Source: Nitrosopumilaceae archaeon
GTDB taxonomy: Archaea; Thermoproteota; Nitrososphaeria; Nitrososphaerales; Nitrosopumilaceae
Length of the DNA stretch: 5,419 nt
Reading direction: 5' to 3'
Assembly: GCA_021296165.1 (NCBI GenBank)
Contig: JAGWAW010000108.1
Location: 1 to 5,419, forward strand
Positions 1 through 4,955 of this stretch are shown here, piece by piece (positions within the stretch are counted from its first letter, which is position 1; each line of letters begins with the position of its first letter). A model generated the notes under the pieces. That model ran no database searches and was not told the origin of the DNA. It saw only the letters and a list, made by a program, of their open reading frames with translations. The translations under genes and the position numbers were made by a program.

Positions 1-59
1 TGGCAGAGATGTACAAGATGGCCCTTGAGGGCAAGCTGTACAGCAGGGCTATACCCTAG
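1..59 (+). CDS. 3' end of an unidentified protein gene (partial)
   Basis: The reading frame that enters at base 3 runs to a TAG at 57-59 and gives the tail AEMYKMALEGKLYSRAIP. Almost every codon in it ends in G or C, as in the other real genes of the window, while the other two forward frames have poor codon use or an early stop. A nine-T run lies 12 bases after the stop, as expected for the end of an archaeal transcript. Only 18 residues are visible, so I do not recognise the family and assign no function. Confidence 0.6.
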   Translation, partial: AEMYKMALEGKLYSRAIP

Positions 60-71
60 ACGCCTGCACGC

Positions 72-80
72 TTTTTTTTT
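72..80 (+). terminator. Poly-T terminator after the left-edge gene
   Basis: A run of nine T, followed by CATTT, begins 12 bases downstream of the TAG at 57-59. Archaeal RNA polymerase terminates at oligo-T stretches without needing a hairpin, and no hairpin is seen here. This is the only long T run in the window. Confidence 0.6.
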
Positions 81-125
81 CATTTCGACTGCGACCCGTC
101 CGCGTCCGCCGCCGGATGGTAACGC

Positions 126-134
126 TTGTATTTG
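126..134 (+). promoter_or_regulatory. Weak TATA-like box for the 83-residue protein gene
   Basis: TTGTATTTG sits in GC-rich sequence with its centre about 26 bases before the ATG at 156, the spacing of a leaderless archaeal promoter. It is a poor match to the archaeal TATA consensus, so it is supported mainly by position. Confidence 0.35.
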
Positions 135-155
135 CCACGGGGGATCCGAGGGTGC

Positions 156-407
156 ATGGACTTTATGCTGGAGGAGGAGCTGATGGACCTGATGACGTTC
201 TGCCTGCAGAACCCTGAGGATGCCACGACGGTTGAGAAGAAAGAGCGCATAACCCAGATAGGGTCGGAGCTATACGCCGATGGCGGCGTCGACGCCTTGG
301 AGAACTTCTTCTTTGCCTTGGACAACCGCATCCAGGGTGAGCTGGAGATGGATGCCAAGGTGTTCAGGCCACTCTGGAACGGGCTGGATCCGGCTTGGAA
401 CCACTAG
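156..407 (+). CDS. Small acidic protein of unknown function, 83 residues
   Basis: This encodes an 83-residue acidic, mostly helical protein with no signal peptide or membrane segment, so it is probably cytoplasmic. It begins MDFMLEEELMDLM, has a central stretch IGSELYADGGVDALENFFF (about residues 39-57), and ends with an aromatic RPLWNGLDPAW motif. These look like conserved family features, and I have the impression that similar short proteins occur across ammonia-oxidising archaea, but I cannot name the family or a function. A TTG at 126 in the same frame would add ten residues. I prefer the ATG at 156 because a TATA-like box lies about 26 bases before it, and because the extension (MYLPRGIRGC) does not resemble the rest. 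It stands alone, with a terminator upstream and about 200 bp of non-coding DNA downstream. Confidence 0.7.
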   Translation: MDFMLEEELMDLMTFCLQNPEDATTVEKKERITQIGSELYADGGVDALENFFFALDNRIQGELEMDAKVFRPLWNGLDPAWNH

Positions 408-430
408 GCCGCGCCCCGGAAATTATCCAG

Positions 431-465
431 TTTGACTAGCCAGACTCGGCAGCAACCTAGTCGGG
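431..465. repeat. Inverted repeat GACTAG / CTAGTC
   Basis: GACTAG at 434-439 is matched by CTAGTC at 457-462, with a 17-base loop. In a + strand RNA the flanking TTT (431-433) could form three G-U pairs with GGG (463-465), giving a nine-pair stem. It begins about 25 bases after the stop at 407, so it could be a 3' end structure or part of a small RNA. A six-base perfect arm can also arise by chance. Confidence 0.35.
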
Positions 466-579
466 CAGCGGGCGGTGTGTTTCTCCAAGTGTTTGGGGTG
501 ATTGCAGGGACACCGCGCCCCTGCGCGTCCAGCAGTTGGACGCATCAATCCGATGATTCTCCACACCTAGAGCCAAAGA

Positions 580-586
580 GAAAAAT
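580..586 (+). promoter_or_regulatory. TATA-like A-rich box for the 116-residue protein gene
   Basis: GAAAAAT is an A-rich island in GC-rich DNA, centred about 28 bases before the GTG at 611. The same kind of box (GAAAAATAT) precedes the gene at 2665 at the same spacing. It is one reason for preferring the start at 611 over the GTG at 599. Confidence 0.35.
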
Positions 587-610
587 GCGGGCGGCGCGGT
601 GGTACATGAT

Positions 611-961
611 GTGAGTATACAGATACTGCACCACGAATTTTTGGGTCCGGTGCGGCTGTCCGAATGGGGCCCTCCTATGGAGAAGGTGGTGTACGTGGTG
701 CTGGCCCGCGACAAGGACAGGTTCCACCTTGTGTATGCGGATGTCTGCGAGCACACCGACGACAGGTCTTTCTTCGTCTCCAATGACTCGTTCAAGTGCT
801 GGATGGAGCGGGCCGGCTCCGAGGAGAATCTGTACCTGGCCATACTGCCCATGTTCGCGTCGGATGCCCCGGGGCGACGGTTTGTGCTGGATCGAATAGT
901 CCATGAAACAAAGCCGCCCTGCAACGGTGTTACTCAGGGCGGGACGCGCGCGCCCCTATGA
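611..961 (+). CDS. Conserved hypothetical protein, 116 residues; possible degenerate GIY-YIG fold
   Basis: This is a soluble protein of mixed alpha/beta character. Recognisable blocks in order are LGPVRLSEWGPPMEKVVYVV (about residues 11-30), FHLVYADVCEHTDDRSFF, SFKCWMERAGSEENLYLAIL, and a C-terminal block ending in KPPCN. A hydrophobic strand (VVYVVL), then a strand ending LVYADVCE, then a helix ending in KPP-C-N, recalls the core of GIY-YIG nucleases, but the usual catalytic Arg and Glu are not evident, so this is only a structural guess. The start is uncertain: GTG at 599 adds four residues, while GTG at 611 is better spaced from the A-rich box. After PPCN comes an 11-residue Gly/Thr-rich tail encoded by the second arm of a hairpin; it is probably not part of the conserved domain. 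The 3' end overlaps the convergent gene by 6 bp. Confidence 0.75.
   Translation: MSIQILHHEFLGPVRLSEWGPPMEKVVYVVLARDKDRFHLVYADVCEHTDDRSFFVSNDSFKCWMERAGSEENLYLAILPMFASDAPGRRFVLDRIVHETKPPCNGVTQGGTRAPL
914..942. repeat. GC-rich perfect hairpin at a convergent gene junction
   Basis: CCGCCCTG at 914-921 pairs perfectly with CAGGGCGG at 935-942 across a 13-base loop, and the loop itself holds AAC-GGT-GTT, allowing three more pairs. It lies in the last codons of the + strand gene ending at 961 and just beyond the stop of the - strand gene ending at 956. It can form in both transcripts. There is no T run on either side, so it is not a bacterial-type terminator; a role in 3' end stability or in limiting read-through is an inference. 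Confidence 0.5.
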
Positions 962-1210
962 GGCGCCCGGCTCTTGGCCGCCCGCACTCGCTGATCTCGC
1001 CTTGAATATCTCCAGCGTCAGCAGGTCCATGGCCTTTTTGTGGTGCCCAAACTCGTCGAGCGCCCGGATCTGACCCAGAACCAGCTCCCTGAGTATCTTT
1101 ACCACGCTGACCTGGAACTCATCCTTGGCGGTCACCTCCATGGCGTTTATCCTAGAGAGCATGGTGTCCAGCTCGTAACGCAACTGATCTGGTGACGCGT
1201 GGCCGGCCAT
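956..1210 (-). CDS. Small helical protein of unknown function, 84 residues
   Basis: The protein appears almost entirely helical: a first amphipathic helix around residues 8-24 (DQLRYELDTMLSRINAME), a second around 28-55 containing VSVVKILRELVLGQIRALDE, and a third around 56-71 (HHKKAMDLLTLEIFKAR), then a Ser/Ala/Gly-rich tail. The heptad-like spacing of Leu/Ile/Val suggests a small helical bundle or a dimer. There is no Cys pair, signal peptide or membrane segment. The ATG at 1210 is supported by a TATA-like box about 28 bases upstream. The end overlaps the convergent gene by 6 bp, and the gene lies 33 bp beyond the stop of the zinc protein on the same strand. I do not recognise the family and infer no function. 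Confidence 0.7.
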   Translation of the reverse strand: MAGHASPDQLRYELDTMLSRINAMEVTAKDEFQVSVVKILRELVLGQIRALDEFGHHKKAMDLLTLEIFKARSASAGGQEPGAS

Positions 1211-1234
1211 CGCGACGGGTGTGCACGCGGCGGG

Positions 1235-1242
1235 AATATTAT
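1235..1242 (-). promoter_or_regulatory. TATA-like box for the 84-residue protein gene
   Basis: On the - strand this reads ATAATATT, flanked by GG and CC. Its centre is about 28 bases before the ATG at 1210. It lies right after the stop codon of the upstream zinc protein gene (1244-1246), so the promoter occupies the whole short gap between the two genes. Confidence 0.5.
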
Positions 1243-1243
1243 C

Positions 1244-1390
1244 CTATGCCAGCTCCTCGTCTATGGTCCGGATCATCTCCTCAAAGCTGCCGCACGGGCA
1301 GCCGGGTATGCAGCACTCTCCTCGGCGGGTCAGCGAGTGGCCCCGGCCGTGATGGGCATAGTCGGAGTGGAAACACTGGGCGCAGTTCAA
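1244..1390 (-). CDS. Small Cys/His-rich putative zinc-binding protein, 48 residues
   Basis: A - strand frame starting with TTG at 1390 and ending with TAG at 1244-1246 encodes 48 residues beginning MNCAQCFHSDYAHHGRGHS. It holds six Cys (3, 6, 26, 27, 31, 33) and four His (8, 13, 14, 18) in the order C-x2-C-x-H-x4-H, then GECCIPGCPCGSFEE, then an acidic helix ending TIDEELA. The C-x2-C-x-H-x4-H ... C-x4-C-x-C-x2-F pattern resembles small zinc-ribbon-like archaeal proteins, so binding of one or two zinc ions is likely; the partner (nucleic acid or protein) is unknown. No ATG is in frame, but a good TATA box (CTTAAATC) lies 26-27 bases before the TTG, which fits a leaderless message. It begins 35 bp after the dehydrogenase stop. 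Lowest certainty attaches to the start codon, not to the coding frame. Confidence 0.72.
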   Translation of the reverse strand: MNCAQCFHSDYAHHGRGHSLTRRGECCIPGCPCGSFEEMIRTIDEELA

Positions 1391-1412
1391 CGTGTACCCT
1401 GCGCGGGTGGGG

Positions 1413-1420
1413 GATTTAAG
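1413..1420 (-). promoter_or_regulatory. TATA box for the zinc protein gene
   Basis: On the - strand this reads CTTAAATC, close to the archaeal TATA consensus. Its centre is 26-27 bases before the TTG at 1390, and it lies within the 35 bp between the dehydrogenase stop and that start. It suggests that the small gene has its own promoter as well as any read-through from the dehydrogenase. Confidence 0.55.
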
Positions 1421-1425
1421 CCAGA

Positions 1426-2460
1426 TCAGGGAACCAGCACGGCCCGGGCCTCTATCTTGGACTCCTTGAGCATCTGGAGCACCTCGTTGGCCTTCTCTAG
1501 GGGGAATGACTCGTGCACGACCTCCAAGCCCTTCTCTCCCGCTATCTTTATCACCTCCTCCATGTCTTTGGTGGATCCTATGAGGGTTCCACGGATGGTC
1601 TTCTCCTCAAATGCCTTGAAGTGGGGGTTCTCCCCTATGGTGGCTATGACCACCAGCCCACCCTTCTTGACGGCCCGGATGGCCGCGTCTGTGACCTCGT
1701 CGGATGGCGCAAAGACGATGGCCGCATCCAGCAGGCCGTGATCCTGCCGTATGGTGGCTAGGAGCCTCTCTCGCCCTCCCTCGTACCGGACCGTGGCTGC
1801 CGCCCCCAGCTTCTTGGCCATGTCTAGGTGTCGCCTGTTGCGGGAGACGGCAACGATGTGGCATCCCTCCAAGGCGGCGAACTGTACTGCCATGTGGCCC
1901 ACACCGCCTATGCCGAATATCCCGATATTGTGGTGGGTTTGAGGCTCGGCAGCCTTTACGGCCTTGTATGCGGTTATGCCGGCGCAAAAGAGCGGCGCCG
2001 CATACTCGGACTTCATGCCCGGGGGTATCTTGGTGGCGAACTTTTCGGGGACTGTGATGTACTCGGCGTACCCGCCCCGGAGTGTCTCGCCGGTGACCTC
2101 CATCGAGTCGCAGAGCTGCTCGTTGCCCTCGGCGCAGTATTGGCACTCGCCGCAGGCCGAGAGCAAGGGAGTCATGCCGGCCCGGTCCCCCACCTTGAAC
2201 TTTGTCACGGCGTTGCCCACCTCCTCAACACGGCCCACCAACTCGTGGCCAGGGACGGTGGGCAGCACGGGGGGTATGCCGATGTCCAGCCAGTCGCCCT
2301 CTATTCCGTGTATCTGGGAGTGGCACACGCCACAGGCCTCTATCTTGATTAGTATCTCGGAGGGGTTACGTATGCGGTGGCGCTCTATGCGGCGCAGCTC
2401 CAAGGGGTTGGTCTCTACCTTGCCACACTGGGAGAGCACCATGGCTCGCATCTCCGACAT
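1426..2460 (-). CDS. Zinc-dependent alcohol dehydrogenase (MDR superfamily), 344 residues
   Basis: This is a medium-chain zinc alcohol dehydrogenase, a cytoplasmic NAD(P)-dependent oxidoreductase interconverting alcohols and aldehydes; the true substrate cannot be read from sequence. The N-terminal GroES-like domain carries catalytic zinc ligands Cys46 (GVCHS), His72-Glu73 (GHE) and Cys159 (FCAGITAY), and structural zinc ligands Cys103, 106, 109 and 117 with normal C-x2-C-x2-C-x7-C spacing. The Rossmann domain has the glycine motif GIGGVGH (183-189). The second strand ends VAVSRNRR (203-210), with no Asp/Glu there, which favours NADP(H). Residue 49 is Gln where many relatives have Asp (CHSD). 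Length is normal. An ATG at 2514 would add 18 residues, but a TATA box (2483-2491) lies inside that extension, 27 bases before the ATG at 2460, and family members begin near MRAMVL, so 2460 is chosen. It is transcribed divergently from the gene at 2665. Confidence 0.93.
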   Translation of the reverse strand: MSEMRAMVLSQCGKVETNPLELRRIERHRIRNPSEILIKIEACGVCHSQIHGIEGDWLDIGIPPVLPTVPGHELVGRVEEVGNAVTKFKVGDRAGMTPLLSACGECQYCAEGNEQLCDSMEVTGETLRGGYAEYITVPEKFATKIPPGMKSEYAAPLFCAGITAYKAVKAAEPQTHHNIGIFGIGGVGHMAVQFAALEGCHIVAVSRNRRHLDMAKKLGAAATVRYEGGRERLLATIRQDHGLLDAAIVFAPSDEVTDAAIRAVKKGGLVVIATIGENPHFKAFEEKTIRGTLIGSTKDMEEVIKIAGEKGLEVVHESFPLEKANEVLQMLKESKIEARAVLVP

Positions 2461-2482
2461 GCATTCGGGCGGGAGTGGGCTT

Positions 2483-2491
2483 GATTTTAAG
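2483..2491 (-). promoter_or_regulatory. TATA box for the alcohol dehydrogenase gene
   Basis: On the - strand this reads CTTAAAATC, a good archaeal TATA match and the most AT-rich spot in the divergent intergenic region. Its centre is 27 bases from the ATG at 2460, implying a leaderless or nearly leaderless mRNA and ruling against the ATG at 2514 as the main start. Confidence 0.6.
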
Positions 2492-2597
2492 ATTATCTTA
2501 CTGTATTGTGGCATGGGCCGCGGCGCTCACGCTGGGCCCAACAGGCATCATCAGGTCCCAGTGTGTGGTATGGGTGAAAGTGCGTCAGTCTGGCCGG

Positions 2598-2609
2598 GGG
2601 CAGGTGCCC
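2598..2609. promoter_or_regulatory. Short dyad GGGCAGGTGCCC, possible operator
   Basis: GGGCA and TGCCC flank a two-base centre, making a 5-2-5 dyad 24 bases upstream of the TATA box at 2633 and within the divergent dehydrogenase / basic protein promoter region. The position suits a regulator binding site, but short GC-rich dyads are common in GC-rich DNA and there is only one copy. Confidence 0.25.
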
Positions 2610-2632
2610 GCCAACGGCAAACTCCCACAAAC

Positions 2633-2641
2633 GAAAAATAT
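2633..2641 (+). promoter_or_regulatory. TATA box for the 79-residue basic protein gene
   Basis: GAAAAATAT stands out in GC-rich sequence with its centre about 27 bases before the GTG at 2665. This is the evidence for the GTG start and for a leaderless transcript, which may continue into the thioredoxin-domain gene. Confidence 0.55.
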
Positions 2642-2664
2642 CCCGCCATGACGCGTATACGGCA

Positions 2665-2904
2665 GTGGCCCCTGACATAACCAAGGAAGACATGGAGCGG
2701 GTGCGTCTGCTCAACAAGGTGTCCGGCTCCCGGCACGCATTCAACCAGCTGACACTGCAGGAGCTCAAGCGCCTCCAGCATCTGGTGGAGAAGAAAGACT
2801 ACAGCCACGACAAGAAGGCCCGCAAGTCCAAGGCGAAGCTGCTCAAGAACATAAACGCCCGCATATACGAGCTGGAGGAGGGCCGCAGCATCTGGGGCGT
2901 CTAG
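2665..2904 (+). CDS. Small basic helical protein of unknown function, 79 residues
   Basis: A predicted two- or three-helix soluble protein. Residues 7-19 (KEDMERVRLLNKV) and 28-43 (QLTLQELKRLQHLVEK) form amphipathic helices. Residues 43-61 are strongly basic, containing KKDYSHDKKARKSKAK, and run into a last helix ending YELEEGR. The Lys/Arg-rich segment suggests nucleic acid or ribosome contact, but that is only inferred from charge; I do not recognise the family. The GTG at 2665 is chosen because a TATA box lies about 27 bases before it; an internal ATG at 2692 would remove nine residues. It lies 32 bp upstream of the thioredoxin-domain gene on the same strand and could be cotranscribed with it, although that gene has a weak TATA-like box of its own. 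Confidence 0.72.
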   Translation: MAPDITKEDMERVRLLNKVSGSRHAFNQLTLQELKRLQHLVEKKDYSHDKKARKSKAKLLKNINARIYELEEGRSIWGV

Positions 2905-2905
2905 G

Positions 2906-2912
2906 TTCAAAT
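2906..2912 (+). promoter_or_regulatory. Weak TATA-like box for the thioredoxin-domain gene
   Basis: TTCAAAT lies just after the preceding stop, with its centre about 28 bases before the ATG at 2937. No Shine-Dalgarno motif precedes that ATG, so an internal promoter giving a leaderless transcript is plausible. The match to consensus is modest. Confidence 0.3.
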
Positions 2913-2936
2913 TGGCGCTGACTGCTGTCACAAGAG

Positions 2937-4955
2937 ATGGCGCGCAACCGTCTGGGCCGGGAGAGCAGCCCGTACCTGCTCCAGCACGCCGACAACCCGG
3001 TGGACTGGTACCCGTGGGGGCCCGAGGCGCTGGAGGTGGCCCGAGAGAGGAACGTGCCCATTTTCCTTAGTGTAGGGTACAGTGCCTGCCACTGGTGCCA
3101 CGTCATGGAGCACGAGTCATTCGAGAACGAGGAGGTGGCCAAGATAATGAACAAGCACTACGTCAGCATAAAGGTGGATCGTGAGGAGCGGCCCGATATA
3201 GACGCCATATACCAGGAGGCCTGCCAGCGCGCCACGGGCCAAGGAGGGTGGCCACTCAGCGTCTTTCTGACCCCGGACCAGAAGCCCTTCTACGTGGGAA
3301 CGTACTTCCCCATACTGGACGGGTATGGAAGGCCGGGATTCGGCAGCATCCTGCGGCAGCTGGCCCAGATGTGGCAGGAGCGCCCCCAGGACGTGGGGCG
3401 GGCTGCCGCCGACTTTGTGGCAAACATGGGTGTGGAGCAGCACGCCCCCGAACCATCCACCATAGGGCGCCCATCGCTGGATGAGGCGGCCGTCAACCTG
3501 CTGCAGGCCGGCGACCCGACGTATGGCGGGTTCGGGGGTGCCCCCAAGTTTCCCAACGCCGCATGCATCTCGTTTCTGTTCCGGTATGCACGGCTCTCGG
3601 GAGTGTCGCGATTTGCCGAGTTCGGACTCCGCTCCCTCCAGAAGATGGCCGAGGGGGGAATATTCGACCATATAGGCGGCGGATTTCATCGGTATTCCAC
3701 TGACCGGAGGTGGCTGGTGCCGCACTTTGAGAAGATGCTGTACGACAACGCCCTGATACCTGTCAACTACGCGGAGGCGTACCAGATCACCGGCGACCGG
3801 TTCTACTTGGAAGTGATGGAGAAGACGCTGGGGTTCGTGCTGCGGGAGCTGACCTCGTCGGAGGGGGCGTTCTACTCGGCCTTGGATGCGGACTCGGAGG
3901 GTGAGGAGGGCCGCTACTACGTCTGGTCCAAGCCGGAGGTCCGCGACCTGCTGGGAGATGATGCCGAACTCTTCTGCACGTACTATGGGGTGACCGACGG
4001 CGGAAACTGGGAGGGCAAGTCGATACTGCACCGTGGCATCAGGCTTTCGGCGGCGGCGTTTGCCTGCTCCGTATCGGAGGGAGAGGCCCGTCACACCATA
4101 CGGAGGTGTGAGGGGGCACTGCTGGCCGCCCGGGAGGGGCGTCCGCGGCCCGGACTGGACGACAAGGTGCTGGCCTCTTGGAACGGCATGATGATATCGG
4201 CCTTGGCCAGGGGGCACCGTGTAACCGGCGACACAGCATACTTGGACGCGGCGCAGCGGGCCCTGTCGTTCATACTGGATAGGATGCTGGAGGGTGACAT
4301 ACTACACCGCTCCTACAAGGGCGGGGCGCGCATACGCGGATTCCTGGAAGACTACGCGTACGTAGCCGCAGCCCTGCTGGACGTGTTTGAGGAGTCCCCA
4401 AACGTCCGATATCTGGAGGCGGCCCGGCGGCTGGGCTCCTACATCTTGGAGCACTTCTGGGACGGCTCGGAGTTCTATGTGACCCCCGACTATCACGAAC
4501 CCCTGATAGCGAGGCCCCGCAGCGGCTACGATCTGGCTGTGCCCTCGGGCGGCTCGGTGGCCGTAGCAGTTCTGATCCGACTGCAACACCTGACCGGCGG
4601 GCGGGAGTTCGGTGACACGGCCCAGAAAGTGTTGGAGTCCCGGCTGCAGCAGGCCGCCGAGAATCCAATGGCGTTCGGTCACCTGTTATGCGCTGCGTAT
4701 ATGCGCGTGAAGGGACCAGCCGAGATCACGGTACTGGACGGAGGGGACGGTGCCATCTTGGATGTGCTCCGCCGTCGCTATGTTCCCGAGGGGATGATGG
4801 TGCGCGTGCGGGATGATGGACAGGCCGCGTCCCTTCAGGAGTATCCCTTCTTTGCGGGCAAGACGTTCGGGGATCAAACCACGGTGTATGTATGCCGGAA
4901 TTCGGTATGTTCGCCGCCGCTGGCGGACGCGACCGACATCGAGGCGGCACTCTAG
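2937..4955 (+). CDS. YyaL/SPATA20-family thioredoxin-domain protein, 672 residues
   Basis: This is a full-length member of the family that includes Bacillus YyaL and human SPATA20 (COG1331). Its biochemical role is not established. Residues about 1-165 form a thioredoxin-like domain with the family opening NRLGRESSPYLLQHADNPVD, the redox motif Cys51-His-Trp-Cys54 within GYSACHWCHVM, then VDREERPDID (80-89) and GGWPLSVFLTPD (103-114). The rest is an alpha/alpha six-hairpin-type domain like N-acylglucosamine 2-epimerases. Its conserved blocks are GGFGGAPKFP (197-206), DHIGGGFHRYSTD (244-256), VPHFEKMLYDN (261-271), ALDADSEGEEG (315-325), DDKVLASWNG (408-417), LEDYAY (470-475) and PSGGS (536-540). 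The end keeps a Cys pair, 653 and 658. No frameshift or missing block is seen. There is no signal peptide, so it is cytoplasmic. The ATG at 2937 fits the family N-terminus exactly. It overlaps the convergent gene by 4 bp. Confidence 0.95.
   Translation: MARNRLGRESSPYLLQHADNPVDWYPWGPEALEVARERNVPIFLSVGYSACHWCHVMEHESFENEEVAKIMNKHYVSIKVDREERPDIDAIYQEACQRATGQGGWPLSVFLTPDQKPFYVGTYFPILDGYGRPGFGSILRQLAQMWQERPQDVGRAAADFVANMGVEQHAPEPSTIGRPSLDEAAVNLLQAGDPTYGGFGGAPKFPNAACISFLFRYARLSGVSRFAEFGLRSLQKMAEGGIFDHIGGGFHRYSTDRRWLVPHFEKMLYDNALIPVNYAEAYQITGDRFYLEVMEKTLGFVLRELTSSEGAFYSALDADSEGEEGRYYVWSKPEVRDLLGDDAELFCTYYGVTDGGNWEGKSILHRGIRLSAAAFACSVSEGEARHTIRRCEGALLAAREGRPRPGLDDKVLASWNGMMISALARGHRVTGDTAYLDAAQRALSFILDRMLEGDILHRSYKGGARIRGFLEDYAYVAAALLDVFEESPNVRYLEAARRLGSYILEHFWDGSEFYVTPDYHEPLIARPRSGYDLAVPSGGSVAVAVLIRLQHLTGGREFGDTAQKVLESRLQQAAENPMAFGHLLCAAYMRVKGPAEITVLDGGDGAILDVLRRRYVPEGMMVRVRDDGQAASLQEYPFFAGKTFGDQTTVYVCRNSVCSPPLADATDIEAAL

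Larger units (their letters stand above)
408..610. other. Intergenic region of about 200 bp with no supported gene
   Basis: No reading frame here has convincing codon use. A TTG-initiated frame from 432 gives a low-complexity Ser/Arg/Pro peptide that looks non-coding. The region holds an AT-rich near-palindrome, GGAAATTATCC (418-428), an imperfect hairpin (431-465), and at its right end the A-rich box used by the next gene. I see no tRNA signature. A small RNA transcribed from the AT-rich box is possible but unproven. Confidence 0.5.

Noticed and set aside
189..222. CTGATGA ... CCTGA resembling archaeal C and D boxes
   Set aside because: It is inside a coding region, the first box lacks the preferred purine, and the C to D' spacing is longer than the usual guide length.
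432..614. A 60-codon + strand frame from TTG at 432
   Set aside because: The product is Ser/Arg/Pro-rich with poor codon use, runs through the hairpin, and overlaps the promoter and start of the real gene at 611.
457..924. Open frames of 119 and 155 codons on the - strand opposite the gene at 611-961
   Set aside because: The + strand product has coherent strands, helices and blocks and better codon use. The antisense products are Ser/Arg/Thr- or His/Gly-rich.
1201..1208. Eight-base palindrome GGCCGGCC
   Set aside because: It is inside the first codons of the 84-residue gene in GC-rich DNA; a single copy with no supporting context is most simply chance.
2461..2514. An 18-residue N-terminal extension of the alcohol dehydrogenase from the ATG at 2514
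   Set aside because: The TATA box at 2483-2491 lies within the extension at exactly the right distance from the ATG at 2460, and the family normally begins near MRAMVL.
1607..2680. Several long open frames on both strands (1607-2146 -, 1828-2352 +, 1964-2680 +) across the dehydrogenase
   Set aside because: They are shadows of the dehydrogenase gene, which has every family motif. None has a TATA box at the right distance, and their products are low in recognisable structure.
2904..2914. GGTTCAAATT resembling a tRNA T-loop
   Set aside because: The five bases on either side do not pair into a T stem, and no acceptor, D or anticodon stems can be drawn around it. It fits better as a weak TATA element.
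3117..4217. A 366-codon open frame on the - strand opposite the thioredoxin-domain gene
   Set aside because: It lies wholly inside a full-length, conserved + strand gene. Its translation is Arg/Pro/Gly-rich with no recognisable motif, as expected from the antisense of G/C-ending codons.
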